Origin: Coriobacteriia bacterium
GTDB taxonomy: Bacteria; Actinomycetota; Coriobacteriia; Coriobacteriales; QAMH01
Length of the DNA stretch: 6,790 bases
Direction: 5' to 3'
Assembly (NCBI GenBank): GCA_900758075.1
Contig: CAAEQF010000038.1
Coordinates: 1 to 6,790 of the forward strand
The position numbers and the translations under genes are program-made. Each line of letters starts with the position of its first letter. The stretch's first letter is position 1. The notes under the pieces were generated by a model that searched no databases, had not been told where the DNA came from, and saw nothing but the letters and a program-made list of their open reading frames with translations. Of the stretch, positions 1-5,905 are shown one piece after another.

Positions 1-714
1 ACCCAGGGCATAGGTCAGATTCAGCCATCCGTACGCCGCCTCGCCGGCCGCGTATTCGTCGTAATCGACGACGGCAAGATTCTGTCCGGCCCGCGATGCG
101 GTCTGCACCGCAGCAAGCCATTCCTCGATGCCAGTACCCTCCTTGACGCTGGCGGCGAGCACCTGCGCGTGCGGCCAATGCTCCTGCGCACGTGCCTGAA
201 GCTCGGCCGTCTCCTCATCTTCGAGCAGGTCGATCTTGTTCACGAGAATGATGTCCGCCTCGTCGAACTGCCTGGTGATGATGTAGGACGCCGTCGAGTA
301 CACGCCGTCGAGGATTGCCCGAAGGCGCTCGGGATCTGCGAGGACGGTGAGCGGCGCGAGGTCGATGACCTGCGCGTATTTATCCTTTGTAGGCTGCATG
401 ATGGTAGCGGACAGATCGGTGCAGCTGCCAACCGGCTCGGCAAGGGTGACGTCGCAGTGCGTTTTCTCGGTCAAATCGTCGACCGCATCGGCAAAGCCAG
501 GATAGTTGCAGCAAAAGCAGCTCCCCGAAACCTCCCTGACCTCGTTTTTACGGTCGGAGAGAATCGCCGTGTCGACGAGGTCGGACGCCTGGTCGTTCGT
601 AATGAGGCCGACCGTCTTGCCCTGCCCCTTCAAAATCTCCGCGGTCCGTGCCATGAGCGACGTCTTTCCCGCGCCTAGAAATCCGCCAATCAAGATGAGC
701 TTCGTGTGTTGCAT
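1..714 (-). CDS. CobW/HypB-like G3E GTPase with CxCC motif (C-terminus off window)
   Basis: The frame is open from the ATG at 714 to the window edge, giving 238 visible residues; the stop lies beyond position 1. The N-terminus carries a Walker A loop GGFLGAGKTS (residues 10-19), then a metal-binding-type motif SGSCFCCNY with C66-x-C68-C69, a Walker B/switch-like segment AEPVGSCTDL (about 92-101), and the base-recognition motif NKID (159-162). These features define the G3E class of P-loop GTPases (CobW, HypB, UreG, MeaB), which deliver metals or activate cofactor-dependent enzymes using GTP hydrolysis in the cytoplasm. The start is supported by GGAGGG four bases upstream (719-724). The gene is the last of the UroD-CobW-CobW series and is separated from the previous GTPase by 116 bases containing a strong inverted repeat. 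It differs clearly from that neighbour in motif detail, so it is not a recent duplicate. The family call is secure. The client protein and metal are unknown, and cobalamin biosynthesis proper is not implied. Confidence 0.88.
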   Translation of the reverse strand, partial: MQHTKLILIGGFLGAGKTSLMARTAEILKGQGKTVGLITNDQASDLVDTAILSDRKNEVREVSGSCFCCNYPGFADAVDDLTEKTHCDVTLAEPVGSCTDLSATIMQPTKDKYAQVIDLAPLTVLADPERLRAILDGVYSTASYIITRQFDEADIILVNKIDLLEDEETAELQARAQEHWPHAQVLAASVKEGTGIEEWLAAVQTASRAGQNLAVVDYDEYAAGEAAYGWLNLTYALG

Positions 715-753
715 GGCACCCTCCGTATCTGAGTCATGTTTTGGTCTGTAGAT

Positions 754-812
754 GAACCGAGGGGCCGTGGGTATCGGTTCATCGCGAACTCATACCCACG
801 GCCCCTCGGTTC
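754..812. repeat. 21-bp perfect inverted repeat (long hairpin) between the two GTPase genes
   Basis: The arms 754-774 and 792-812 are exact reverse complements (left arm begins GAACCGAGGGGCCGTG). They are separated by 17 bases that can form a small inner hairpin (GTTC 777-780 with GAAC 786-789). The repeat lies 18 bases after the stop of the upstream GTPase and about 39 bases before the start of the next. It could terminate or attenuate transcription, or protect the 3' end of the upstream message. There is no T-run after the stem on either strand, so a classical intrinsic terminator is not well supported. A miniature mobile or REP-like element is another possibility. Confidence 0.8.
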
Positions 813-825
813 GCTCGCGTCTGCT

Positions 826-833
826 CCCTCCTA
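826..833 (-). other. Shine-Dalgarno-like TAGGAGGG overlapping a stop codon, with no start codon behind it
   Basis: The TAG stop of the upstream GTPase is the first three bases of TAGGAGGG. No ATG, GTG or TTG follows at a usable distance; the sequence runs directly into the long inverted repeat. The next gene has its own GGAGGG nearer its start. The match may be chance, or may be left over from an arrangement in which the downstream gene began here. Confidence 0.35.
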
Positions 834-1757
834 GCGGGAGAAGCCGAGTACCTCGTCGTGGTATGTCTGGGCGGCGCGCTTCACGTACTTGTACGCGCTC
901 ATGCCCTTGCCGGAAAGAATAACGAGCTTGTTGAGCTTGTCAGAATCTACCTGCCCTGCAAAGGGCTCGACCGATGAATAGGTCCCGACGCAGTTGACGA
1001 GCACTGTGCCCCCATCCGTGCGCACGAACCCCTTCACGCGATACGTCTGGTCGAGGAATGTCGCGATGATGTGCTCGAGCGTGGCGCGCGAAACGCCATC
1101 GGCAAGCTCGAGATACAGCGTGCGCGACGTCAAGTCTGCCGTGAGCGGCGCCTCCTCGCCATCGTCGTGCTGATGTTTTGCGAGCACGTCGAGCATGTCG
1201 AAGTCGATGGCGCCAAAGCTCGTCTCCACGATCGGGATGTCGGGGCGTTGCCCCACGATGAGCTCACGCGTTGCGGCGATCTGCCCGGGAGTCGCCTTGT
1301 CCACCTTGTTGATGAGGGCGATATCGCTCGACGCCAGCTGCCTGACCGCGTTTTGCGCCTTCGCGTACACCTTGGGGAAGCGAATCGCGTCAATCAGGCA
1401 AATGGCGCCCTCGTACGAGATCCCCGGAAAGCGGTCCGTCTGGGAGAGCAGCTTGCGCACGCCCGTGGGGTTCGAAAGCCCCGACGCCTCGACGAGCACG
1501 ACATCGCTGTCTTCCTTGACGAAACGCTGCAGCGCGCGCTCGAACTCGTCGATGCGGCACGAGCAGAACACCGAGCCGCCCGCAATCTCGTCAAGTTCCG
1601 CGCCGAGCTCGGCAAGGAGGGTGCCATCGACGCCCTCCCTGCCGAAGTCGTTGATGATGAGCTGCACCTTTTGCCCCGCGAACAGGCGGATGAAGTTCTT
1701 GAGGAAGGTCGATTTGCCTGCCCCCAGAAAACCCGTTACCAGATACAGCTTCGTCAT
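831..1757 (-). CDS. CobW-family (COG0523-like) GTPase with atypical FCSC motif
   Basis: This is a complete protein of 308 residues. It has Walker A GFLGAGKST (9-17), IINDFG (34-39), an EASGLSNP switch (90-97, the CobW-type E-x-SGL-x-x-P) and NKVD (150-153). From about residue 205 to the end there is a CobW C-terminal-like domain containing RTLYLELADG and YRVKGFVR. Such proteins are cytosolic GTPases that act as metal chaperones or insertases for partner enzymes. The usual C-x-C-C motif is altered: here the segment is GGSVFCSCR, with Cys at 65 and 67 only. The start ATG at 1757 is chosen because homology begins at once (MTKLYLVTGFLGAGKST) and GGGGAG sits eight bases upstream (1766-1771). The frame stays open to 2276, but that extension is low-complexity sequence out of frame inside the UroD gene. 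The gene begins 23 bases after the UroD-thioredoxin stop, so the two are almost certainly co-transcribed and this GTPase probably serves that protein. The metal and exact role are unknown. Confidence 0.9.
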   Translation of the reverse strand: MTKLYLVTGFLGAGKSTFLKNFIRLFAGQKVQLIINDFGREGVDGTLLAELGAELDEIAGGSVFCSCRIDEFERALQRFVKEDSDVVLVEASGLSNPTGVRKLLSQTDRFPGISYEGAICLIDAIRFPKVYAKAQNAVRQLASSDIALINKVDKATPGQIAATRELIVGQRPDIPIVETSFGAIDFDMLDVLAKHQHDDGEEAPLTADLTSRTLYLELADGVSRATLEHIIATFLDQTYRVKGFVRTDGGTVLVNCVGTYSSVEPFAGQVDSDKLNKLVILSGKGMSAYKYVKRAAQTYHDEVLGFSR

Positions 1758-1780
1758 CTTGCTTGCTCCCCTGCGCTCTT

Positions 1781-3166
1781 CTACGCGCCCATCTTCTCGA
1801 GGGCCTCGTCGATCGCGGCCTTGAGCTCGTCGTTGGAGGGGATGATCGACTTCCACTTGAGCTCGCCGTTCAGGTACATCGACGGCAGGTTGGGTACGCC
1901 CATCTTGACGCAGCGGGCCACGCTCTCCTTGTAGATGTACTTGTACTCGACCATGTCGATCTTGTCGCCGTACAGCTCCTTTGCCCAGTTGGCGGCGTTC
2001 ATCATGTAGCCGCATGCCGCGCACTGCGCCGAGTCGAGGGTGAAGACCTCGAGAAGCGGCTTTTCGAGGTGCTCGTAGTCGGGCAGCTCGACGCCGGAGG
2101 TATCGACCTCTGCGGCCTGGTAGTTCTTGACCATCTCGCGGACGCTGTCGGTCTCGATTGCCGCCTGCGAGCAGCCGATGCAGTTCTCGACCGGCACGTC
2201 GTAGGGCATGTCGCAGCCGGGGGCGATGATGAAGTTGTGCTTGGAGTCGACGCTGTCGAGGATGTCGACGACGCACTTCATATTGTCTTGCTGGTTGCCC
2301 AGACGCATGACCGTGGTCAGCGGGATGTTGCCGCCGATCGTGACGTTATAGCGGTCGGTGATTTCCTTGGCCTTGACGATGTCGACGTTTTCGTCGACGG
2401 AGATGGAATCGGGCTTGGTCTTGCACATGCCCTCGATGTTACGGGAGGCATCGCCGCAGACGAAGAAGGAGGAGAAGGCGCCCTTCTCGCCGATGTGGTT
2501 GAAGATCTCGGTGTAGGGCTCGATCATATACTGGTCGAAATCGTCCGCGGAAATCTGGGAAATCAGCGGGTCGACCAGCGCGATGACGTCCATGCCGGCC
2601 TCGATGTAGTAGTCGGCCATCTTCATAGCGGTGCGGGCGCAGAACGCGAACAGCTCGGAGATCTCGTCCTCGAAGTCGTACATGTCGGTGAAGACCTCGT
2701 TGCCGCGCAGGTGAGATGCGAGCGTGAACGGGCCGCAGATCAGGCCGTACAGCGCGGTCGTGTCGCCAATCTCTTCCTTCATGCGGCGCATGACCTCGAG
2801 CACGTACGGGATGCGGCCGGATTCCTTTGTCGGAATCTTGCAGTCGCACGGCGTCTCAGGCGGCTCCTCGTCGTCTTCGGTCTCGAGCGGATGGCTGGTG
2901 ACCGAAGGCGGGTTGTCGTCTGCCCAAGCCAAACCGCAGCCGAAGCACTCCGCTTCGATCTGCAGGTCGAAGATGACCGGCAGGCCGTCGGGACGGTACA
3001 GCTTGTTGACCTCGAGCAGCGACTCGACAGCTGCATCGGGGTCGGTCAGGTACTTGGTTGCAGGGTATCCCTTGAGGTGACCTGCATGAACGCCGCAGAA
3101 CGGCACCCACGGGGCACGCTCGACTTCCTCGTGCTTCAGCGCGCGGAACAGAAGTTCCTTGCTCAT
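1781..3166 (-). CDS. UroD/MtaA-fold methyltransferase-like protein fused to a C-terminal thioredoxin-like domain
   Basis: This protein has 461 residues. Residues 1 to about 345 form a uroporphyrinogen decarboxylase-fold TIM barrel of the MtaA/CmuA methyltransferase type, recognised from RAPWVPF (17-23), GPFTLASHL (145-153), the segment VCGDASRNIE (236-245), GGNIPLT (278-284) and APGCDMPYDVP (315-325). It lacks the RQAGRY arginine motif of true HemE, so heme-pathway decarboxylation is unlikely. MtaA-type enzymes bind zinc through H-x-C and a later Cys; here Phe235 takes the His position, while Cys237 and Cys318 remain. Residues of about 370-461 look like a thioredoxin fold: a strand (LLEVFTL), the redox motif C382-A-A-C385 at a helix start, and VPNLP (424-428), which fits the cis-proline loop. 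Extra Cys pairs are present: CFGC (74-77), CDC (107-109) and CIGC (329-332). There is also an acidic stretch near 96-104. Family members are cytosolic and move methyl groups to or from corrinoid proteins or thiols. The start is set by TAGGAGGT six bases upstream. The gene leads a series with two CobW-type GTPases. The fold is secure; substrate and chemistry are not. Confidence 0.88.
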   Translation of the reverse strand: MSKELLFRALKHEEVERAPWVPFCGVHAGHLKGYPATKYLTDPDAAVESLLEVNKLYRPDGLPVIFDLQIEAECFGCGLAWADDNPPSVTSHPLETEDDEEPPETPCDCKIPTKESGRIPYVLEVMRRMKEEIGDTTALYGLICGPFTLASHLRGNEVFTDMYDFEDEISELFAFCARTAMKMADYYIEAGMDVIALVDPLISQISADDFDQYMIEPYTEIFNHIGEKGAFSSFFVCGDASRNIEGMCKTKPDSISVDENVDIVKAKEITDRYNVTIGGNIPLTTVMRLGNQQDNMKCVVDILDSVDSKHNFIIAPGCDMPYDVPVENCIGCSQAAIETDSVREMVKNYQAAEVDTSGVELPDYEHLEKPLLEVFTLDSAQCAACGYMMNAANWAKELYGDKIDMVEYKYIYKESVARCVKMGVPNLPSMYLNGELKWKSIIPSNDELKAAIDEALEKMGA

Positions 3167-3172
3167 AGTGTG

Positions 3173-3180
3173 ACCTCCTA
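3173..3180 (-). promoter_or_regulatory. Strong ribosome binding site TAGGAGGT of the UroD-thioredoxin gene
   Basis: TAGGAGGT lies six bases before the ATG at 3166, a near-perfect anti-16S match and the strongest in the window. It fixes the start of the 461-residue protein and suggests high translation. A 6-bp GC stem-loop (3187-3203) sits seven bases upstream of it. Confidence 0.85.
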
Positions 3181-3186
3181 AGACAT

Positions 3187-3203
3187 GGGGCGCTTCTCGC
3201 CCC
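3187..3203 (-). other. Small GC stem-loop just upstream of the UroD-thioredoxin ribosome binding site
   Basis: GGGGCG (3187-3192) and CGCCCC (3198-3203) pair around a 5-base loop. In the transcript this hairpin would end about seven bases before TAGGAGGT. No T-run follows. It could influence translation initiation or mRNA stability; no partner sequence that would occlude the ribosome binding site was found. Confidence 0.4.
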
Positions 3204-3384
3204 TTGAACCGAGTGGCTCTTCTTGCCAGATGGTACCTTGAATACTAGTGAGGAGCACCCCACCTCGCATCGGAACAAATGTACAAAAGCCCGCCGGGGG
3301 AACTGTGTCCGGTCGCTAAAGGCAACTTGAGTATAGTGGTTCATGTCTACTAGCTTGCGCACAATAGCGGCCGGCGCATTTCTT

Positions 3385-3402
3385 GCACCTCGCACGAGGC
3401 GC
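3385..3402 (-). other. Hairpin in the hemL-UroD intergenic region
   Basis: On the minus strand GCGCCTC pairs with GAGGTGC (one G-U pair) around the loop GTGC. No T-run follows. It may act with the shorter hairpin at 3422-3434 to end the heme transcript, or form part of a structured leader. Half of the direct repeat CTCGTGCG lies inside it. Confidence 0.4.
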
Positions 3403-3421
3403 TTCCCCGCGCACGAGAAAC

Positions 3422-3434
3422 GTGGCGCTGCCAC
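3422..3434 (-). terminator. Weak candidate terminator after hemL
   Basis: GTGGC and GCCAC pair around a 3-base loop about 30 bases after the hemL stop, and the minus strand then reads G-TTT-CTC. The stem is only five pairs (up to seven with wobble pairs) and the T-run is three bases, so this is a tentative call. A second hairpin with a 7-pair stem follows at 3385-3402, which could make a tandem termination region. Confidence 0.3.
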
Positions 3435-3463
3435 ACATTTGCCGCAAGCCCTGCGCGGGGGCC

Positions 3464-4762
3464 CTACTCCCCCGCCACAACGCCGAGCGCATGCCTGGCA
3501 GCCGCCAGGAAGCGCTCGATATCCCCGTCGCTGTGGGCGACCGAGAGGAACAGCGCCTCGAACTGGCTCGGCGCGATCAGCAAGCCCGCATCGAGCATCT
3601 CGCGGAAGTACACCGCAAACTGGTCGGTATCGCATTTCGACGCAGAATCCCAGTCCGTGACTGGGCCCTCGTTGAAGAACAGCGTCGCGACGCTGCCGAA
3701 CTGGTTGACGCACGCCGTGACACCCGTCTCGGCAATCGCGCTGCGCAGCCCCGCGGCGAGCTTTTTGCCCTTCGCGTCGAGCGCCTCGTACAGCCCCGGC
3801 TCGCAGAGCTTTGTGAGCTGCGCATAGCCCGCCTCCATGGCAACGGGATTGCCCGAGAGCGTGCCCGCCTGATACACGGGACCGGTCGGGGCGAGCTTCT
3901 CCATGACCTCTGCCCTGCCGGCGACGGCACCCACTGGAAAGCCCGCTCCGATGATCTTTCCGAAAGTGACGATATCTGCCGCAACGCCGAACCTTTCCTG
4001 GGCACCGCCCAATGCCACGCGGAACCCCGTGATGACCTCGTCGAAGATGAGCAGCGCGCCGAACTCGTCGCAGAGCTCGCGAAGCCCCTGCAAAAAGCCC
4101 GCGGCGGGCGCGACCACGCCCATGTTGCCGCTGACCGGCTCGACGATGACGCAGGCAACCTGGTCGGGCGCGCTCTCGAACAGCGCGCGCACGCTCGCCA
4201 GGTCGTTGTAGGCGGCGACCATCGTATCGCTCGCGGTCTTTGCGGTGACGCCAGGCGTGTCGGGAATGCCGAGCGTCGCCACGCCCGACCCCGCACTCAC
4301 GAGCAGCGAGTCGCTGTGACCGTGATAGTTGCCGGCAAACTTGATGAACTTGTCGCGCCCCGTGTAGCCGCGCGCCAGGCGGATAGCGGTCATCGTGGCC
4401 TCGGTGCCCGACGAGACCATCCGCACCTCCTCGATGTTCGGCACGACCTCGCACATCTTCTGAGCGAGCTTGATCTCGGCCTCGCACGGCGCGCCGTACG
4501 AGACGCCGCGGTCAAGCTGCGCGCGCACGGCGTTCATGACGTCCTCGTCGCCGTGCCCGAAGATCATCGGTCCCCAACTGCAGATGAAGTCGAGGTACTC
4601 GTTGCCATCGACATCCCAGACGTGCGAGCCGGATGCGTGGTCGTAGAACACGGGGTCGCAGCCGACCTTGCCAAACGCGCGCACCGGCGAGTTGACGCCG
4701 CCGGGGATGAGCGTTTTGGCCTTGGAAAAGTCGGATTCTGATGCAGCGTGATTGAGTGCCAT
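3464..4762 (-). CDS. hemL: Glutamate-1-semialdehyde 2,1-aminomutase
   Basis: HemL converts glutamate-1-semialdehyde to 5-aminolevulinate, the last step of the C5 route that feeds all tetrapyrroles. It is a cytosolic PLP enzyme and normally a dimer. The 432-residue length is typical. Diagnostic segments are IPGGVNSPVRAF (19-30), VSSGTEATMTAIRLARG (116-132), NYHGHSDSLL (145-154), the PLP-phosphate/pyridine region IFDEVITGFR (239-248), and the Schiff-base lysine K269 in FGKIIGAGFPVG. No key residue is missing. The ATG at 4762 is preceded by AAGGAGA (4772-4778). The gene lies 87 bases after the siroheme decarboxylase gene on the same strand, so it is probably co-transcribed with the ahb genes and supplies their pathway with precursor. 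It ends before a roughly 300-base gap. The related HemL2-type aminotransferases are unlikely given the complete signature. Confidence 0.96.
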   Translation of the reverse strand: MALNHAASESDFSKAKTLIPGGVNSPVRAFGKVGCDPVFYDHASGSHVWDVDGNEYLDFICSWGPMIFGHGDEDVMNAVRAQLDRGVSYGAPCEAEIKLAQKMCEVVPNIEEVRMVSSGTEATMTAIRLARGYTGRDKFIKFAGNYHGHSDSLLVSAGSGVATLGIPDTPGVTAKTASDTMVAAYNDLASVRALFESAPDQVACVIVEPVSGNMGVVAPAAGFLQGLRELCDEFGALLIFDEVITGFRVALGGAQERFGVAADIVTFGKIIGAGFPVGAVAGRAEVMEKLAPTGPVYQAGTLSGNPVAMEAGYAQLTKLCEPGLYEALDAKGKKLAAGLRSAIAETGVTACVNQFGSVATLFFNEGPVTDWDSASKCDTDQFAVYFREMLDAGLLIAPSQFEALFLSVAHSDGDIERFLAAARHALGVVAGE

Positions 4763-4811
4763 CGCGATTGTTCTCCTTTGATGCAGATTTGAATGCCCCC
4801 ATACTAGCGCA

Positions 4812-4827
4812 CCGGTAACCCCACCGG
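4812..4827 (-). other. Short stem-loop between ahbAB and hemL
   Basis: CCGGT (4812-4816) and ACCGG (4823-4827) pair around six bases within the 87-base gap. On the minus strand one further G-U pair is possible. No T-run follows, so it is not a clear terminator; it may modulate read-through into hemL. This is a short match in GC-rich sequence and could be chance. Confidence 0.25.
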
Positions 4828-4849
4828 CCGTCGTGCAGAGTGTCTGTGC

Positions 4850-5905
4850 CTACTCCTCGAAATAGCGCATCGAGACCTTCTTGTACTCCTTCGTCGACAC
4901 GAGCACGAGCGGCTCGGCCTGCGCGATTTCCCCGAGCTCGGCAACGTAGCCGTCGAGCTCGTCTTGCGTCTGCGCATGCGCCATCGCGTAGATCTTGTAG
5001 AGCCAGGTCGGCTTGGCCAGGCGGGCGTAGCAGTGCGACACGTATGGCTTTTCGGCAAACGCGGCGCCGACCTCATCGAGCCGTCCATCGTCGACGTTCC
5101 ACACCGTCATGCCGTTGAACGCGAAGCCCATCTTCTGGTGCTTGACCATCGCGCCAAAGCGGCGGATCGCCTTCAATGCCCTGAGCTCGAGAATGCGCGC
5201 GATGACCTCGTTTTCGGTTACCTCACGCCCGATCTGCTTGCCGACGAGCGCAGCCCCCTGCTCGAACGGCCGCTCCACGAGCGCCCCGTCCGCGTCGAAG
5301 GCCACGTCGCCTTGCGCCCAGCGCACAAGCGCCACGTCGAACGCATCGTCACCGTCAAACGCGCGGGCATCGGTGGCGGCGGCACCAAAACGCTCGGCAA
5401 CATGCTCGCCGGCGTCCTTCGCCTTGGCCTTTGCCTCTGTTGCCTTCTTGCCATGCCCCTTCCCAAAATCCACGCGAATCTTGTACATCTTTGTCGCGGG
5501 CATGTCGAGCAGATCGCCGCAGCCGGACTGCTCCACGATCTGGCCCAGGATGCGCGCGCGGTCTTCTGAGGAGCGCGTGATGAGCGTGAACCAGATGTTG
5601 TAGCGGTTCTCGCGCAGGTAGTTGTGCGTGACGCCGGGATAGGCGTTGATAATCGCCGCCACTTCGTCTGCACGCTCGGGCGGCGCGGCGAGCGCGCACA
5701 GCGTGGAGGAATACCCGAGGCGCTTCGAGTCGAACGACGCGCCGATGCGGCGCACGAGCCCCTCTTCGCGCAGGTCGAGCAGCGCTTTTTCGACCTCGCC
5801 GCGCTCGAGCCCAAGCTGCTCGGCAAGCGTCCCGTACGGGTCGGGAACAATGGGAAAGCCCGATTGGATCGTCCCCAGGACCGTCTCTTCAACCTTGGCG
5901 TTCAC
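4850..5905 (-). CDS. Siroheme decarboxylase, fused AhbA-AhbB single chain
   Basis: This 351-residue protein joins two Lrp/AsnC-like siroheme decarboxylase modules that are usually separate proteins (AhbA and AhbB). The enzyme removes two carboxyl groups from siroheme to give 12,18-didecarboxysiroheme in the alternative heme pathway. The N-terminal half (1 to about 148) is AhbA-like: a winged-helix segment (about 24-50), RRIGASF (52-58), LGYSSTLCA (63-71), GVTHNYLR (91-98) and NIWFTLI (103-109). A Lys/Ala-rich linker (about 149-188) follows. The C-terminal half (about 190-351) is AhbB-like: RRFGAMVKHQKMGF (248-261), VSHCYAR (289-295), and a terminal TKEYKKVSMRYF (338-349). The start is GTG at 5905, supported by AGAAGGGA seven bases upstream (5913-5920) and by homology beginning near residue 5. 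It overlaps the end of the preceding radical SAM gene by 17 bases, which suggests translational coupling. The related NirDL fusion of heme d1 synthesis is the main alternative; the AhbD-like neighbour and hemL favour heme b. Confidence 0.87.
   Translation of the reverse strand: MNAKVEETVLGTIQSGFPIVPDPYGTLAEQLGLERGEVEKALLDLREEGLVRRIGASFDSKRLGYSSTLCALAAPPERADEVAAIINAYPGVTHNYLRENRYNIWFTLITRSSEDRARILGQIVEQSGCGDLLDMPATKMYKIRVDFGKGHGKKATEAKAKAKDAGEHVAERFGAAATDARAFDGDDAFDVALVRWAQGDVAFDADGALVERPFEQGAALVGKQIGREVTENEVIARILELRALKAIRRFGAMVKHQKMGFAFNGMTVWNVDDGRLDEVGAAFAEKPYVSHCYARLAKPTWLYKIYAMAHAQTQDELDGYVAELGEIAQAEPLVLVSTKEYKKVSMRYFEE

Larger units (their letters stand above)
3167..3463 (-). promoter_or_regulatory. 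Intergenic leader before the UroD-thioredoxin gene
   Basis: These 297 bases separate the heme genes from the UroD-CobW genes and hold no convincing gene. Reading the minus strand from 3463, there is a short GTGGC/GCCAC hairpin (3422-3434), a second hairpin at 3385-3402, an 8-base direct repeat CTCGTGCG (3391-3398 and 3410-3417), a TATACT hexamer (3330-3335) with no good -35 partner, and a GGGGCG/CGCCCC hairpin (3187-3203) shortly before the ribosome binding site. The size and structure fit a terminator followed by a promoter and a structured 5' leader. I could not match it to a known riboswitch class. Confidence 0.4.

Noticed and set aside
831..2276. A 481-residue version of the second GTPase starting at 2276
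   Set aside because: The extra N-terminal part is Arg-rich, reads out of frame through the UroD gene, and has no homology; the P-loop start at 1757 has its own ribosome binding site.
1763..3181. Plus-strand open frame of 472 codons opposite the UroD-thioredoxin gene
   Set aside because: Its translation is rich in Val, Asp, Leu, Arg and His, with no recognisable motif. It mirrors a well-supported gene, as expected in GC-rich DNA.
3285..3305. Intrinsic terminator CCCCCGGCGGGCTTTT on the minus strand
   Set aside because: The stem is only about three pairs, too weak despite the four-base T-run.
3330..3335. TATACT as a -10 box for the UroD-thioredoxin gene
   Set aside because: The hexamer is good, but the sequence 17 bases upstream (GCAAGC) does not resemble a -35 box, so it is mentioned only as a possibility within the leader.
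3167..3463. Cobalamin riboswitch upstream of the UroD-thioredoxin gene
   Set aside because: Only a partial B12-box-like GCCACT is present; the conserved GGGAAGGC-type and central core segments are not found in the right order.
2856..4487. Minus-strand open frame of 543 codons spanning the hemL-UroD gap
   Set aside because: It is an Arg/Gly-rich alternate frame of hemL and UroD running through the intergenic region, with no motifs.
3383..4741. Plus-strand open frame of 452 codons opposite hemL
   Set aside because: It is an antisense shadow of a gene with a full HemL signature; its own translation is Arg/Ala/His-rich and without domain features.
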